NCBI RefSeq assembly: GCF_035304305.1
Contig: NZ_DATGQG010000156.1
Span: forward strand, 11,725-75,724
Source of the DNA: Ferrovibrio sp035304305
GTDB lineage: Bacteria; Pseudomonadota; Alphaproteobacteria; Ferrovibrionales; Ferrovibrionaceae
DNA: 64,000 bases
Reading direction: 5' to 3'
Both the position numbers and the translations under genes were made by a program. Below are positions 34,743 to 42,619 of this stretch, one piece after another. Numbering within the stretch: the first letter of the stretch is position 1; each line of letters starts with the position of its first letter. Below the pieces are notes generated by a model, which saw nothing but the letters and a program-made list of their open reading frames with translations, was not told the DNA's origin and searched no databases.

Positions 34743-35681
34743 ATGGGTATCGAGATTGTCCAGGCCGTTGGCATGCCGCCGGCGATTCAGCAGGAACTGG
34801 AGAAGCGCTATACGATCCATCGGCTATGGGAGGCCAGGGACCGGGAGGCTCTGCTGTCGGAGGTCTCGCCGCGGGTGCGCGGGATGGTGACGTCGGGCAG
34901 CGTGGGCGCCAGCCGCGCCCTGATCGAGGCCCTGCCCAAGCTCGAGATCATTTCTAGTTTCGGCGTCGGCTACGACCCGATCGATATCGGCTGCGCGAAG
35001 GAGCGCGGCGTTATCGTGACCAACACGCCCGATGTGCTGACCGACGATGTCGCCGACATCGCCATGGCGCTCACGCTGGCGATGATGCGCCGGATTCCCC
35101 AGGGCGACCACTTCGTGCGGCAGGGCCGCTGGCCGAAGGAGAAATTCCCGCTGACCGACAAGCTGGGCGGCAAGGTGATGGGCATCGTGGGGCTCGGGCG
35201 CATCGGCCAGGCCATCGCCCGCCGCGCCGAGCCCTTCGGCGTCGAGGTCCGCTATTTCGGTCCGCGCCGCAAGGAAGGCGTCAGCTATCGCTACTACGAC
35301 GACCTCGTGGCCATGGCGAAGGATGTCGACATCCTGATGATTGCCTGTCCGGGCGGCAAGGCGACCGAAAACCTCGTCAATGCCGCCGTGATCGAAGCGC
35401 TCGGCCCGAAAGGCTACGTCGTCAACATCGCGCGCGGCAGCGTCGTCGATGAACCGGTACTGGTGAAGGCGCTGGTGGAGGGCCGGCTTGCCGGTGCGGG
35501 CCTCGACGTTTTCGCCGATGAGCCGAATGTGCCGGAAGCTTTGTTGAAGCTGGATTCGGTCGCGCTGGCGCCGCACGTGGGGTCGGCGACTCATGCGACC
35601 CGCAATGCGATGGGCGAACTGGTGCTGAAGAACCTGGCCGCCCATTTCGACGGCCAGCCGGTGCTGACCCGGGTGGTCTGA
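34743..35681 (+). CDS. D-isomer-specific 2-hydroxyacid dehydrogenase (glyoxylate/hydroxypyruvate reductase-like)
   Basis: 312 residues from the ATG at 34743 with AGAGAGGAG upstream; the longer open frame reads back through the potF promoter region. NAD(P)-binding GIVGLGRIGQAIARRAEPFG, catalytic Arg in VNIARGSVVDEPVL, Glu in DVFADEPNVPEALL and His in LAPHVGSATHATR. The substrate-side N-terminus ISSFGVGYDPIDIGCAKERG fits GhrB-like reductases. Divergent from potF. Its stop abuts that of the SLT gene (TGATCA). Confidence 0.9.
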   Translation: MGIEIVQAVGMPPAIQQELEKRYTIHRLWEARDREALLSEVSPRVRGMVTSGSVGASRALIEALPKLEIISSFGVGYDPIDIGCAKERGVIVTNTPDVLTDDVADIAMALTLAMMRRIPQGDHFVRQGRWPKEKFPLTDKLGGKVMGIVGLGRIGQAIARRAEPFGVEVRYFGPRRKEGVSYRYYDDLVAMAKDVDILMIACPGGKATENLVNAAVIEALGPKGYVVNIARGSVVDEPVLVKALVEGRLAGAGLDVFADEPNVPEALLKLDSVALAPHVGSATHATRNAMGELVLKNLAAHFDGQPVLTRVV

Positions 35682-36539
35682 TCAGAAGCTGGAATCGAGA
35701 TCGCGGCCGACCCGGTCGCGATCGCCACGCATGATCCGGTGCAGCATTTCCATCGCCATCATCTTCACATTGTGATCGATGATGCGGCGCTGCTCATCCA
35801 GGTGGCTCTGGACGGCCGAGCGGTTGCTGCCGGCTGCAGTGGTATCCAGCGGCACGGCGGCGAGGCCACGCGCATTGGCCTCCAGCTTGCGTTCGAAGCC
35901 GGCATAGATGTCGCCCACGCTGCGCGGGCGGCCGTCTTCGGTGTAGAAAACGCTGCGGTTGGCGGCAGCGGCTTCGGGCAGCAGCGCAGCCGCATCCTGG
36001 GCCGGGTTGTCCTTCAGCGCGGACAGGAATTTGCCGGCACCGGCCGGCCCGAGGAAATGGCCGAGATAGAGATCTGTCTTCTTCAGGTCGACGCCGAGTT
36101 CGCGCGACAGGGTCTGCTGGTTGATGCGGGCATATTCGGCCGCCATGGCCGCGGCGATGCGCGGATCGTCACGCAGACTCAGGATTTCGCGCCGCGCCGC
36201 GGCATCGTGGACGCGCGCGCGGCCGTCGCTGTCGGTGGCGATCTGCCGGGCATGGTGGGCGAGGCCGTATTTGGCGCCGTGGTCGCGCACGACCTCCAGC
36301 CAGGTGCTTTCGATGAACTGGAACAGGCCGCGGGCCGAACTGGTCCGTGCCTGGGCATCCGCCCTGAATCCGCTTTCCTGTCCGGCCTGGGCGACGAGAT
36401 AGGCGAAATCCACCCCCGTGCGGTGGCTGGCCTGTTTCAGCGTCGTCAGCAGCTCGTAGCTGACCTGATGGCCGCCGACCCGGTAGGTCTCCGGGCGCAT
36501 GCCGGCGTGGAAGGACGGAGGAATGGGTGCCATGGCCAA
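35682..36539 (-). CDS. Transglycosylase SLT-domain protein without signal peptide
   Basis: 285 residues. Residues 30-110 form the lysozyme-like SLT domain: AYLVAQAGQESGFRADAQAR with the catalytic Glu, then SSARGLFQFIESTWLEVV. A second region, KTDLYLGHFLGPAGAGKFLSAL, resembles the part found in alphaproteobacterial SLT proteins annotated near flagellar or secretion systems. No export signal is visible at the N-terminus (MAMAPIPPSFHAG), so it may be exported by a non-Sec route or act as a flagellar rod-type lysin. The C-terminal 60 residues are helical and charged. No flagellar gene is in the window. Confidence 0.8.
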   Translation of the reverse strand: MAMAPIPPSFHAGMRPETYRVGGHQVSYELLTTLKQASHRTGVDFAYLVAQAGQESGFRADAQARTSSARGLFQFIESTWLEVVRDHGAKYGLAHHARQIATDSDGRARVHDAAARREILSLRDDPRIAAAMAAEYARINQQTLSRELGVDLKKTDLYLGHFLGPAGAGKFLSALKDNPAQDAAALLPEAAAANRSVFYTEDGRPRSVGDIYAGFERKLEANARGLAAVPLDTTAAGSNRSAVQSHLDEQRRIIDHNVKMMAMEMLHRIMRGDRDRVGRDLDSSF

Positions 36540-36678
36540 GCCAATAGCCCGGCTGGCGGAAAGAAATCGTTAACGTCTTGCCCGCCGGCCGATCTCTTGT
36601 CAGCCCAATGACTTGCGGGGTAACAGGTAACAGGGGTGGGGAGGCCTGACGGCCCTGGAATCAATCGACTGGATAGCG

Positions 36679-37755
36679 GTGAACTGGAGCGGTGACGGGC
36701 CCTGGCTCGCCATGCTGCTGGTTCTGGTCAGCGGCGTCGCCCTGCCGGTGCTGCTCTACAACCTGTTCGACCGCTGGGCCTCGCGCCGGCTGCAGGTCGA
36801 TACCGTGGCGCTGGCAACCCGCTTTGGCGGTTTCATGAATTCCTGGGCCGTGTTCGGCCGCCATGCCAGCGAGTACCGCGATATCCGGCCGCTGTTTCCC
36901 GGCGCGCAGGCTGCGGAGCTGGCGCGCTTTCACGACAGCACGGCCACCATCGCGGCGCGTTTCCGCTCGCCCAAAGCAGCCGCCGAGGCAGCCGAGCAGC
37001 GCTTTGCCAGTTTTGCCGCCGCGGGCGTCGAATATGCCGAGGCAGGCATTTCCTTCCGGGCCGGGCAAGAGCGCCAGGGGAGTTCCTACGCCAGGGGCCA
37101 GTGGCTGGTGATCGGCGATACGCTGTTCGCCTTCTATGCGCCGGATTCCGCGGCGCTGGCGCGACGCCGGCAGGCGACACCGGCCCTGCGCGCCCGGCGC
37201 TTCCCGGGGCCGCTCCGGCTGCTGCACAGCCGGACGGGACATTTCCTCCTCGTCACGGTCTGGATCGCCGCGCATCTCGCACTGGCCAGCGTCCTTCTCG
37301 AACGGACGACCCTGCAGCACGGAACGGGCGAACCGCTGCCGGAGGCGGAGCTGCGCAATCGAGTCATGCTGCTGGAGCAGCATCGCGACCGGCTGCAGGT
37401 GATTCTGCCGGACGGCACCGGCGCGATGATGCTGTCGGGTCGTGTCGACGATCCGCGCGGTCTGGACCTCGACCATCTCGCCGGGCGGAAATGGCTGACC
37501 GGCCTGCAGCTGGTCTTCGATCCCGAGGCGCGCAGCGTGCAGGCCCTGCCGCTGGTCGGCCGCGCCGGCGAAGCGCCGGAGGGCGCTGCCGGGTTTACCC
37601 CGCCGGAGCGCTGGGCGAACAACCCGCTGCTGATCGAACCGGAGGATCCGCTGCTGGCATCCGTGCGCGCCACCGTGCTCGCCGCAGGCTGGACCTGGCA
37701 ACCGGTCCTGTGGCCGCGACCGTCGCGGGACTGGCAGTCGCTGCTGCCGCTGTGA
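36679..37755 (+). CDS. Membrane protein of unknown function, two transmembrane segments
   Basis: 358 residues from a GTG start; I recognise no family. Hydrophobic segments at about 9-30 and 188-207 would place a 155-residue Ala/Arg-rich region (37-187) on one side and bring the last 150 residues back to it. The last part has alternating hydrophobic strands and several Pro/Trp-rich turns (WANNPLLIEPEDPLL, WTWQPVLWPRPSRDW). The Trp-containing C-terminus is intact. It is isolated between the SLT gene and a receiver gene, with 139 bp upstream that show nothing beyond a small GTAACAG direct repeat. Confidence 0.6.
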   Translation: MNWSGDGPWLAMLLVLVSGVALPVLLYNLFDRWASRRLQVDTVALATRFGGFMNSWAVFGRHASEYRDIRPLFPGAQAAELARFHDSTATIAARFRSPKAAAEAAEQRFASFAAAGVEYAEAGISFRAGQERQGSSYARGQWLVIGDTLFAFYAPDSAALARRRQATPALRARRFPGPLRLLHSRTGHFLLVTVWIAAHLALASVLLERTTLQHGTGEPLPEAELRNRVMLLEQHRDRLQVILPDGTGAMMLSGRVDDPRGLDLDHLAGRKWLTGLQLVFDPEARSVQALPLVGRAGEAPEGAAGFTPPERWANNPLLIEPEDPLLASVRATVLAAGWTWQPVLWPRPSRDWQSLLPL

Positions 37756-37760
37756 GGCGC

Positions 37761-38147
37761 TTAGTGGCGCCAGTTCATGGATTTCAGGACGGCCTCGACG
37801 GTCTGCAGCAGCTCTCCCTCGGTGAAGGGTTTCGCCAGAACGGCCTTGGCGCCCAGCACCGGTGACAGGGTCAGCATCCGCAGCGCGAGGTCGCGGTCGC
37901 CACCGCCCGAGATGGCGATCACCGGCGGTGGATGGTCGGCGGCATGCATTTCGTTGATCAGTTCGAGGCCGTCCTTCTCGGGCATGTAGATGTCGGTGAT
38001 GACGAGGTCGCAGTTCCGGCGCCGGATTTCCAGAAGGCCCGCCTTGCCGTTGGCTGCCTCGACCACGTCGTGGCCGGCGCTTTCCAGCTGGTCGCGGAGG
38101 ATTTCTCGGATATCGGCATCATCTTCAACCACTAGAATTCGGGCCAT
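37761..38147 (-). CDS. Single-domain response regulator (CheY-like)
   Basis: 128 residues from the ATG at 38147, chosen because the receiver fold starts immediately (ARILVVEDDADIREIL); the frame is open 75 bases further. The acidic pocket is VVEDD, the phospho-acceptor Asp is in LVITDIYMPEKDG, the Ser of AISGGG takes the Thr position, and the Lys is in VLAKPFTEGEL. No output domain. No kinase is adjacent, although two kinases without regulators occur in this window. Convergent with the unknown membrane protein, with 5 bases between stops. Confidence 0.92.
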   Translation of the reverse strand: MARILVVEDDADIREILRDQLESAGHDVVEAANGKAGLLEIRRRNCDLVITDIYMPEKDGLELINEMHAADHPPPVIAISGGGDRDLALRMLTLSPVLGAKAVLAKPFTEGELLQTVEAVLKSMNWRH

Positions 38148-38358
38148 CAGGATTCTCTCATCGGGGACAGGACTTGCCGTAGCGTTTGACTCCAACCCGA
38201 AAGGCCGCTTCCGGTTCACCACCGCGGGAAGAAAGCTGGGGATAACCCAGCCCTGCCTTAACTGCCTGAACCCGTGACGGCAGGCGGCCAGGCGCGGCGA
38301 ACTCTGGAGTGGCGCTGCCTTTTGGACCTAATATCGTCGCAACCAGACGGAGGAGCCA

Positions 38359-38778
38359 ATGCCCAAGGGCTATAAAGCCATGCTCGATGAAGCCATGGCG
38401 GAAATCGTGACACTGACCCCGGCCGAAGCGGCCAAGCATCTCGACAAGCCGGATACCGTCTTCGTCGATCTGCGTGACCCGCGGGAACTGGAGCGCGACG
38501 GCATGATCCCGAACGCCTTCCATGCCACGCGCGGCATGCTGGAATTCTGGATCGATCCGGAAAGCCCGTACCACAAGCCGGTCTTCGCCGAGGACAAGCA
38601 GTTCATCTTCTACTGTGCCGGCGGGCTGCGCTCGGCGCTGGCGACCAAGACCGCGAAGGATATGGGACTGAAGCGGCTGGCCCATATCGAGGGCGGGCTG
38701 GGCGAGTGGAAGAAGGCGGGCCTGCCGGTGACGGAATGGAAGCCGCGTCAGCCCAAGGCCGGGGGAGAGAAGAAGTGA
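38359..38778 (+). CDS. Rhodanese-like sulfurtransferase domain protein
   Basis: 139 residues, one rhodanese domain. TLTPAEAAKHL at the start, VFVDLRDPRELERDGMIPNAFH, and the active-site loop FIFYCAGGLRSAL with Cys86. The loop CAGGLR is the length used for sulfur transfer rather than phosphate. The short N-terminal helix and the Lys-rich tail are usual. Its stop overlaps the CoA-transferase start by 4 bases (GTGA), so it heads that operon, an unexplained but clear coupling. Confidence 0.88.
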   Translation: MPKGYKAMLDEAMAEIVTLTPAEAAKHLDKPDTVFVDLRDPRELERDGMIPNAFHATRGMLEFWIDPESPYHKPVFAEDKQFIFYCAGGLRSALATKTAKDMGLKRLAHIEGGLGEWKKAGLPVTEWKPRQPKAGGEKK

Positions 38779-39908
38779 GCGGCGGACCCCTTGCCGGACT
38801 GAAAGTCATCGAGATGCCGGCGATCGGCCCGGTGCCGTTCTGCGGCATGCTGCTGGCCGACCTGGGGGCCGATGTGCTGCGCATCGACCGTACCGGCGAG
38901 GTCGATCTCGGCCTGCCGGTGGAGCCGAAATACGAGCTGCTCGGCCGCGGCAAGCGTTCGCTGGCGCTGGATCTGAAGGATCCCAAGGCGATTGCGCTGG
39001 TGCTCGACCTGTTTGCGAAAGCCGATGTCGTGCTGGAAGGCTTCCGCCCCGGCGTGATGGAGCGGCTGGGCCTCGGGCCCGATGAGGCGCAGCAGCGCAA
39101 TCCGAAACTGGTCTATGGCCGCATGACCGGCTGGGGCCAGGAAGGACCGCTGGCCAAGGCGGCCGGCCACGACATCAACTACATCGCCCTGACCGGCGCG
39201 CTGCATGCCATCGGCAATGCGGGCGGCAAGCCGGTGCCGCCGCTCAATCTGGTTGGCGATTTCGGCGGCGGCTCGCTCTATCTCGCCATGGGCGTTCTGG
39301 CAGCTCTCTATGAGCGGCAGCAGTCGGGCAAGGGGCAGGTGGTGGACGCCGCCATGGTGGATGGCGCGGCGTCCCTGATGACGCTGTTCTACGGCCTGAA
39401 AGGTGCCGGGATGTGGTCCGACCAGCGCGGCGCCAACATACTGGACAGCGGCGCGCCCTGGTACGACACATATGAATGCAAGGATGGCGGCTATGTCGCC
39501 ATCGGCTCGATCGAAGGCAAGTTCTACGCCGAACTGATCGAAAAGCTGGGGCTCGATCCAAAGACGCTGCCGAAACAGCACGACCGTAAGCGCTGGCCGA
39601 GCCTGCGCGCGGCGATTGCGGCCACCTTCCGCACGAAGACGCGTGATGAATGGTGCGCCATCATGGAAGGCAGCGACATCTGCTTCGCGCCGGTGCTCTC
39701 GCTGGAGGAAGCGCCGCAGCACACGCATATGGCCGCTCGCCAGACCTTCGTCGCACCCGAGGGCGTGGTGCAGCCCGCCGCGGCGCCGCGCTTCTCGCGC
39801 ACGCCCGCCGGCATCCGGCGCAAGCCGCCGGTCCGCGGCGAGGGCGGTGACGAGGCGCTGGCGGAATGGGGCATCACGGCCGCGACCCTGCAGCCGGCCG
39901 GCGAATAG
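38775..39908 (+). CDS. CaiB/BaiF-family CoA transferase (alpha-methylacyl-CoA racemase-like)
   Basis: 377 residues from the GTG at 38775, which overlaps the rhodanese stop; the product begins SGGPLAGLKVIEMPAIGPVPF, the standard family start. Other marks: LADLGADVLRIDR, LDLKDPKAIALVLDLFAKAD, LEGFRPGVMERLGLGPDEA, MTGWGQEGPLAKAAGHDINY with the catalytic Asp, and DSGAPWYDTYECKDGGYVA. Features such as HDINYIALTG and GAPWYDTYE point to the alpha-methylacyl-CoA racemase branch, so the reaction may be epimerisation of 2-methylacyl-CoA rather than CoA transfer. It is followed by the M20 hydrolase after 8 bp. Confidence 0.9.
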   Translation: MSGGPLAGLKVIEMPAIGPVPFCGMLLADLGADVLRIDRTGEVDLGLPVEPKYELLGRGKRSLALDLKDPKAIALVLDLFAKADVVLEGFRPGVMERLGLGPDEAQQRNPKLVYGRMTGWGQEGPLAKAAGHDINYIALTGALHAIGNAGGKPVPPLNLVGDFGGGSLYLAMGVLAALYERQQSGKGQVVDAAMVDGAASLMTLFYGLKGAGMWSDQRGANILDSGAPWYDTYECKDGGYVAIGSIEGKFYAELIEKLGLDPKTLPKQHDRKRWPSLRAAIAATFRTKTRDEWCAIMEGSDICFAPVLSLEEAPQHTHMAARQTFVAPEGVVQPAAAPRFSRTPAGIRRKPPVRGEGGDEALAEWGITAATLQPAGE

Positions 39909-39916
39909 GCGCGGAC

Positions 39917-41149
39917 ATGGTGCAGTCCAACCTGCGGATCGACGGCAACAGGCTGTGGCACAGCCTGATGGAGATGGCCAAGATCGGCGCCACGCCGAAG
40001 GGCGGCTGCGCCCGGTTGGCGCTCACCGATCTGGACCGCGAGGGCCGCGATCTCTTCGTGCGCTGGTGCCGCGAGGCGGGCTGCAGCATCAGCATCGACC
40101 GCATGGGCAACATTTTCGCCCGCCGGCCCGGTCGCAACAATGACCTGCCGCCGGTGGTGACCGGCAGCCATCTCGACACCCAGCCGACCGGCGGCAAGTT
40201 CGATGGCGTCTACGGCGTGCTGGCCGGACTGGAGGTCATCCGCAGTCTCAACGACATGAAGATCGAGACCGAGGCGCCGCTCGAGGTGGCGGTCTGGACC
40301 AACGAGGAAGGCTCGCGCTTTGCGCCGGCCATGGTGGCCTCCGGCGTCTTTGCCGGATTATTCACCGAGGAATACGGCCTCAGCCGTGCCGATCTGGATG
40401 GCAAGACCATCGGCGAGGAGCTGAAGCGCATCGGCTATGCCGGCGACCAGCCGGTTGGCGGCCGGCCGTTTCGCGCGTTCTTCGAGGCGCATATCGAGCA
40501 GGGACCAATCCTCGAGGCCGAGCGGAAGGCCATCGGCGTGGTGCAGGGCATCCAGGGGATCCGCTGGTTCGAGGTGACCGTTACCGGCAGCGAGAGCCAT
40601 GCCGGCACGACGCCGATGAACCGCCGCAGGGATGCCATGCTGGGTGCGGCGCGGATCGTCGATGCCGTGAACCGCATCGCGCTGGATCATCCGCCCGGCG
40701 TCGGCACCGTCGGTCTGCTGCAGGTCTCGCCAAATTCGCGCAATACCATTCCCGGCTCGGTTTTCTTCAGTGTCGATCTCCGGCATCCCTCTGACGAGGG
40801 CCTGGGAAAGATGAAGGCCGCACTTGAGGCCGCGTGCGGTGAGATATGCAGCGCGCTGGGGCTGAGCCATGACTGCAGCGAGATCTGGCACTCGCCGGCC
40901 CTGCATTATGATCCCGACTGCATCGCGGCGGTGCGCAGGGCGGCGGAGGAATGCGGCTATGCGCACCTGGATATCGTCTCCGGCGCCGGACATGATGCCG
41001 GTCATATCTGCCGGGTGGCGCCGACGGCGATGATCTTCGTTCCCTGCGCCGACGGGATCAGCCACAACGAGGTGGAATCCGCAACGCCGGAAGATCTGGC
41101 GGCGGGCTGCAATGTACTGCTGCGCGCCATGCTGGATCGGGCCATGTAG
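39917..41149 (+). CDS. M20-family Zn-dependent hydrolase (carbamoylase/allantoate amidohydrolase type)
   Basis: 410 residues from the ATG at 39917. Metal ligands and motifs of the hydantoinase/carbamoylase amidase group: VVTGSHLDTQPTGGKFDGVYG, WTNEEGSRFAPAMVASGVFAG, FEAHIEQGPILEAE, SHAGTTPMNRRRDA in the lid domain, SGAGHDAGHICRVAPTAMIF and ISHNEVESATPEDL. These enzymes hydrolyse N-carbamoyl amino acids, ureidopropionate, allantoate or ureidoglycine; the substrate is not readable. It lies in the CoA-transferase/SDR operon, about 5 kb before a probable pyrimidine-catabolism operon. Confidence 0.9.
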   Translation: MVQSNLRIDGNRLWHSLMEMAKIGATPKGGCARLALTDLDREGRDLFVRWCREAGCSISIDRMGNIFARRPGRNNDLPPVVTGSHLDTQPTGGKFDGVYGVLAGLEVIRSLNDMKIETEAPLEVAVWTNEEGSRFAPAMVASGVFAGLFTEEYGLSRADLDGKTIGEELKRIGYAGDQPVGGRPFRAFFEAHIEQGPILEAERKAIGVVQGIQGIRWFEVTVTGSESHAGTTPMNRRRDAMLGAARIVDAVNRIALDHPPGVGTVGLLQVSPNSRNTIPGSVFFSVDLRHPSDEGLGKMKAALEAACGEICSALGLSHDCSEIWHSPALHYDPDCIAAVRRAAEECGYAHLDIVSGAGHDAGHICRVAPTAMIFVPCADGISHNEVESATPEDLAAGCNVLLRAMLDRAM

Positions 41150-41167
41150 CAATCGGGAGAGGAAAGA

Positions 41168-41950
41168 ATGGATCTCGGCATCAAGGGACGCAATGCGCTG
41201 GTCTGCGCCGCCAGCAAAGGCCTCGGTTACGGCTCCGCGCTGGCGCTGGCGAAGGAAGGCGTCAACGTCACGATCACCGCGCGGGGCAGGGAGGCGCTGG
41301 AGGAAGCAGCAGCGAAGATCCGCGCCGCCGCGCCAGGCGTCACCGTGAAAACCGTGGCGGGCGACATCACGACGGAAGAGGGGCGGCAGCAGGCGCTGGC
41401 TGCCGCGGGCGAGATCGACATCCTTGTGAACAACGCCGGCGGTCCGCCGCCGGGCGATTTCCGCGACTGGGACCGCGATGCCTGGATCAAGGCGGTAGAC
41501 GCCAACATGATCACGCCGATCCTCCTGACCAAGGCGGTGGTGGACGGCATGGCAGCGCGGAAATTCGGCCGCATTGTCAACATCACCTCCAGTTCGGTGA
41601 AGGCGCCGATCCCGCATCTCGGCCTGTCCAACGGCGCCCGGGCCGGCCTGACCGGTTTCATCAGCGGCGTGGCGCGGCAGGTGGCCAGGGATGGCGTCAC
41701 GATCAACAACCTGCTGCCCGGCCGCTTCCTCACCGACCGTCTGAAGGGAACCATCGGCCACCAGAGCAAGAAATCCGGCGCCGAACTGGAAGCCGAGATC
41801 GAAAAGCAGGCCGCCACCATCCCGGCCCGCCGCTTTGGCACGGCGGAGGAGTTCGGCCAGGTCTGCGCCTTCCTTTGCTCGGTTCCGGCCGCATACCTGA
41901 CGGCGCAGAACATCCTGCTGGACGGCGGCGCCTATCCGGGAACCTTCTGA
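41168..41950 (+). CDS. SDR-family protein lacking the usual Tyr-Lys pair
   Basis: 260 residues. The Rossmann start is ALVCAASKGLGYGSALALAKEG, and NNAGG follows near 88-92. The structural Ser is at 141-142, but the catalytic Tyr-x3-Lys that should fall at about 155 and 159 reads SNGARAG, giving Asn155 and Ala159. The C-terminus YLTAQNILLDGGAYPGTF is a normal SDR cofactor/tail region. Related proteins annotated as 3-oxoacyl-ACP reductase-like share LSNxARAG. So the fold and NAD(P) site are secure, but the chemistry is not the classical one. Last gene of its operon, with a hairpin just after. Confidence 0.88.
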   Translation: MDLGIKGRNALVCAASKGLGYGSALALAKEGVNVTITARGREALEEAAAKIRAAAPGVTVKTVAGDITTEEGRQQALAAAGEIDILVNNAGGPPPGDFRDWDRDAWIKAVDANMITPILLTKAVVDGMAARKFGRIVNITSSSVKAPIPHLGLSNGARAGLTGFISGVARQVARDGVTINNLLPGRFLTDRLKGTIGHQSKKSGAELEAEIEKQAATIPARRFGTAEEFGQVCAFLCSVPAAYLTAQNILLDGGAYPGTF

Positions 41951-41958
41951 TTTCCGGA

Positions 41959-41986
41959 AAACAGGGAGGTGCAGGCCTCCCTGTTT
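41959..41986 (+). terminator. Hairpin terminator after the SDR gene
   Basis: AAACAGGGAGG (41959-41969) and CCTCCCTGTTT (41976-41986) form a perfect 11-bp stem with the loop TGCAGG, beginning 9 bases after the SDR stop. The U tail is only three bases, inside the stem end. Confidence 0.75.
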
Positions 41987-41994
41987 CCTGGCGC

Positions 41995-42022
41995 TTGCTC
42001 TAACTAGACCAGTCTGTATAAT
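41995..42022 (+). promoter_or_regulatory. Promoter of the TetR operon with the operator in the spacer
   Basis: TTGCTC (41995-42000), 16-bp spacer, perfect TATAAT (42017-42022). The spacer contains TAGACCAGTCTG (42005-42016), a near-palindrome of the LmrA/YxaF operator type. The start codon is only 6 bases past the -10, so the transcript would be leaderless. Confidence 0.8.
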
Positions 42023-42028
42023 CTTGGC

Positions 42029-42619
42029 ATGGCTAATACCCTGCCGCGCTCCGCCCGCAAGCCGCAATCCACCAGGGAGCGCTTCGTCGACATGACGGCG
42101 CGGCTGATGTCGCGACGCGGCTATGCCGCCGTCGGTCTGAACGAGATCGTGGCGAAAAGCGGCGCGCCGAAGGGCTCGCTCTATCATCATTTCCCCGGCG
42201 GCAAGGAACAGCTGGCTGCCGAAGCGGTCGCCTGGTCGGCCGGACTGTTCACCGCCACGCTGGAGCAGGAGATCGGCCGCGCCCGTTCGATGGCCGAGGC
42301 CATCGGCAATGTTGCCGGGATCATCGCCGGCTGGATGGAGCGCTCCGGCTTCCGGGACGGCTCGCCGATCACCATCGTCGCCGTCGAGACCGGCGCCTTC
42401 GTCGAAAAGCTGCGGCTGGCCTGTTCGGCCGGCTACGAGGCCTGGACCGACCTGATTGTCCGGGAACTGCAGAAAGAGGGCCGGAAGCCGCAGGAGGCCG
42501 CCGATCTGGCGCTCTGGGCCGTCGCCTCGCTGGAAGGCGCGATCATTCTCTCGCGCACGAGCAAATCCGCCGAGCCGCTGCGGCGGATCGGACGCCTGCT
42601 GCAAAGGAGTCTGCAATGA
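42029..42619 (+). CDS. TetR-family repressor (LmrA/YxaF-like), leads the URC operon
   Basis: 196 residues. The helix-turn-helix is in the N-terminal 65 residues: RERFVDMTARLMSRRGY, VGLNEIVAKSGAPKGSLYHHF and PGGKEQLAAEAV. The C-terminal ligand domain has the layout of the LmrA/YxaF group, including CSAGYEAWTDLIVRELQKEG and a late ASLEGAIILSRTSKS. The matching TAGACC-type operator overlaps its own promoter, so autorepression is likely. Its stop overlaps the thioesterase start by ATGA. The ligand is unknown. Confidence 0.9.
   Translation: MANTLPRSARKPQSTRERFVDMTARLMSRRGYAAVGLNEIVAKSGAPKGSLYHHFPGGKEQLAAEAVAWSAGLFTATLEQEIGRARSMAEAIGNVAGIIAGWMERSGFRDGSPITIVAVETGAFVEKLRLACSAGYEAWTDLIVRELQKEGRKPQEAADLALWAVASLEGAIILSRTSKSAEPLRRIGRLLQRSLQ

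Noticed and set aside
36620..36640. GTAACAG direct repeat as attachment or mobile-element trace
   Set aside because: Two copies of 7 bases in tandem, no integrase or tRNA near; expected by chance.
40358..42616. 752-codon leftward frame across the M20, SDR and TetR genes
   Set aside because: Spans two operons and a terminator on the other strand, and its translation is His/Arg/Gly/Asp-rich shadow sequence.
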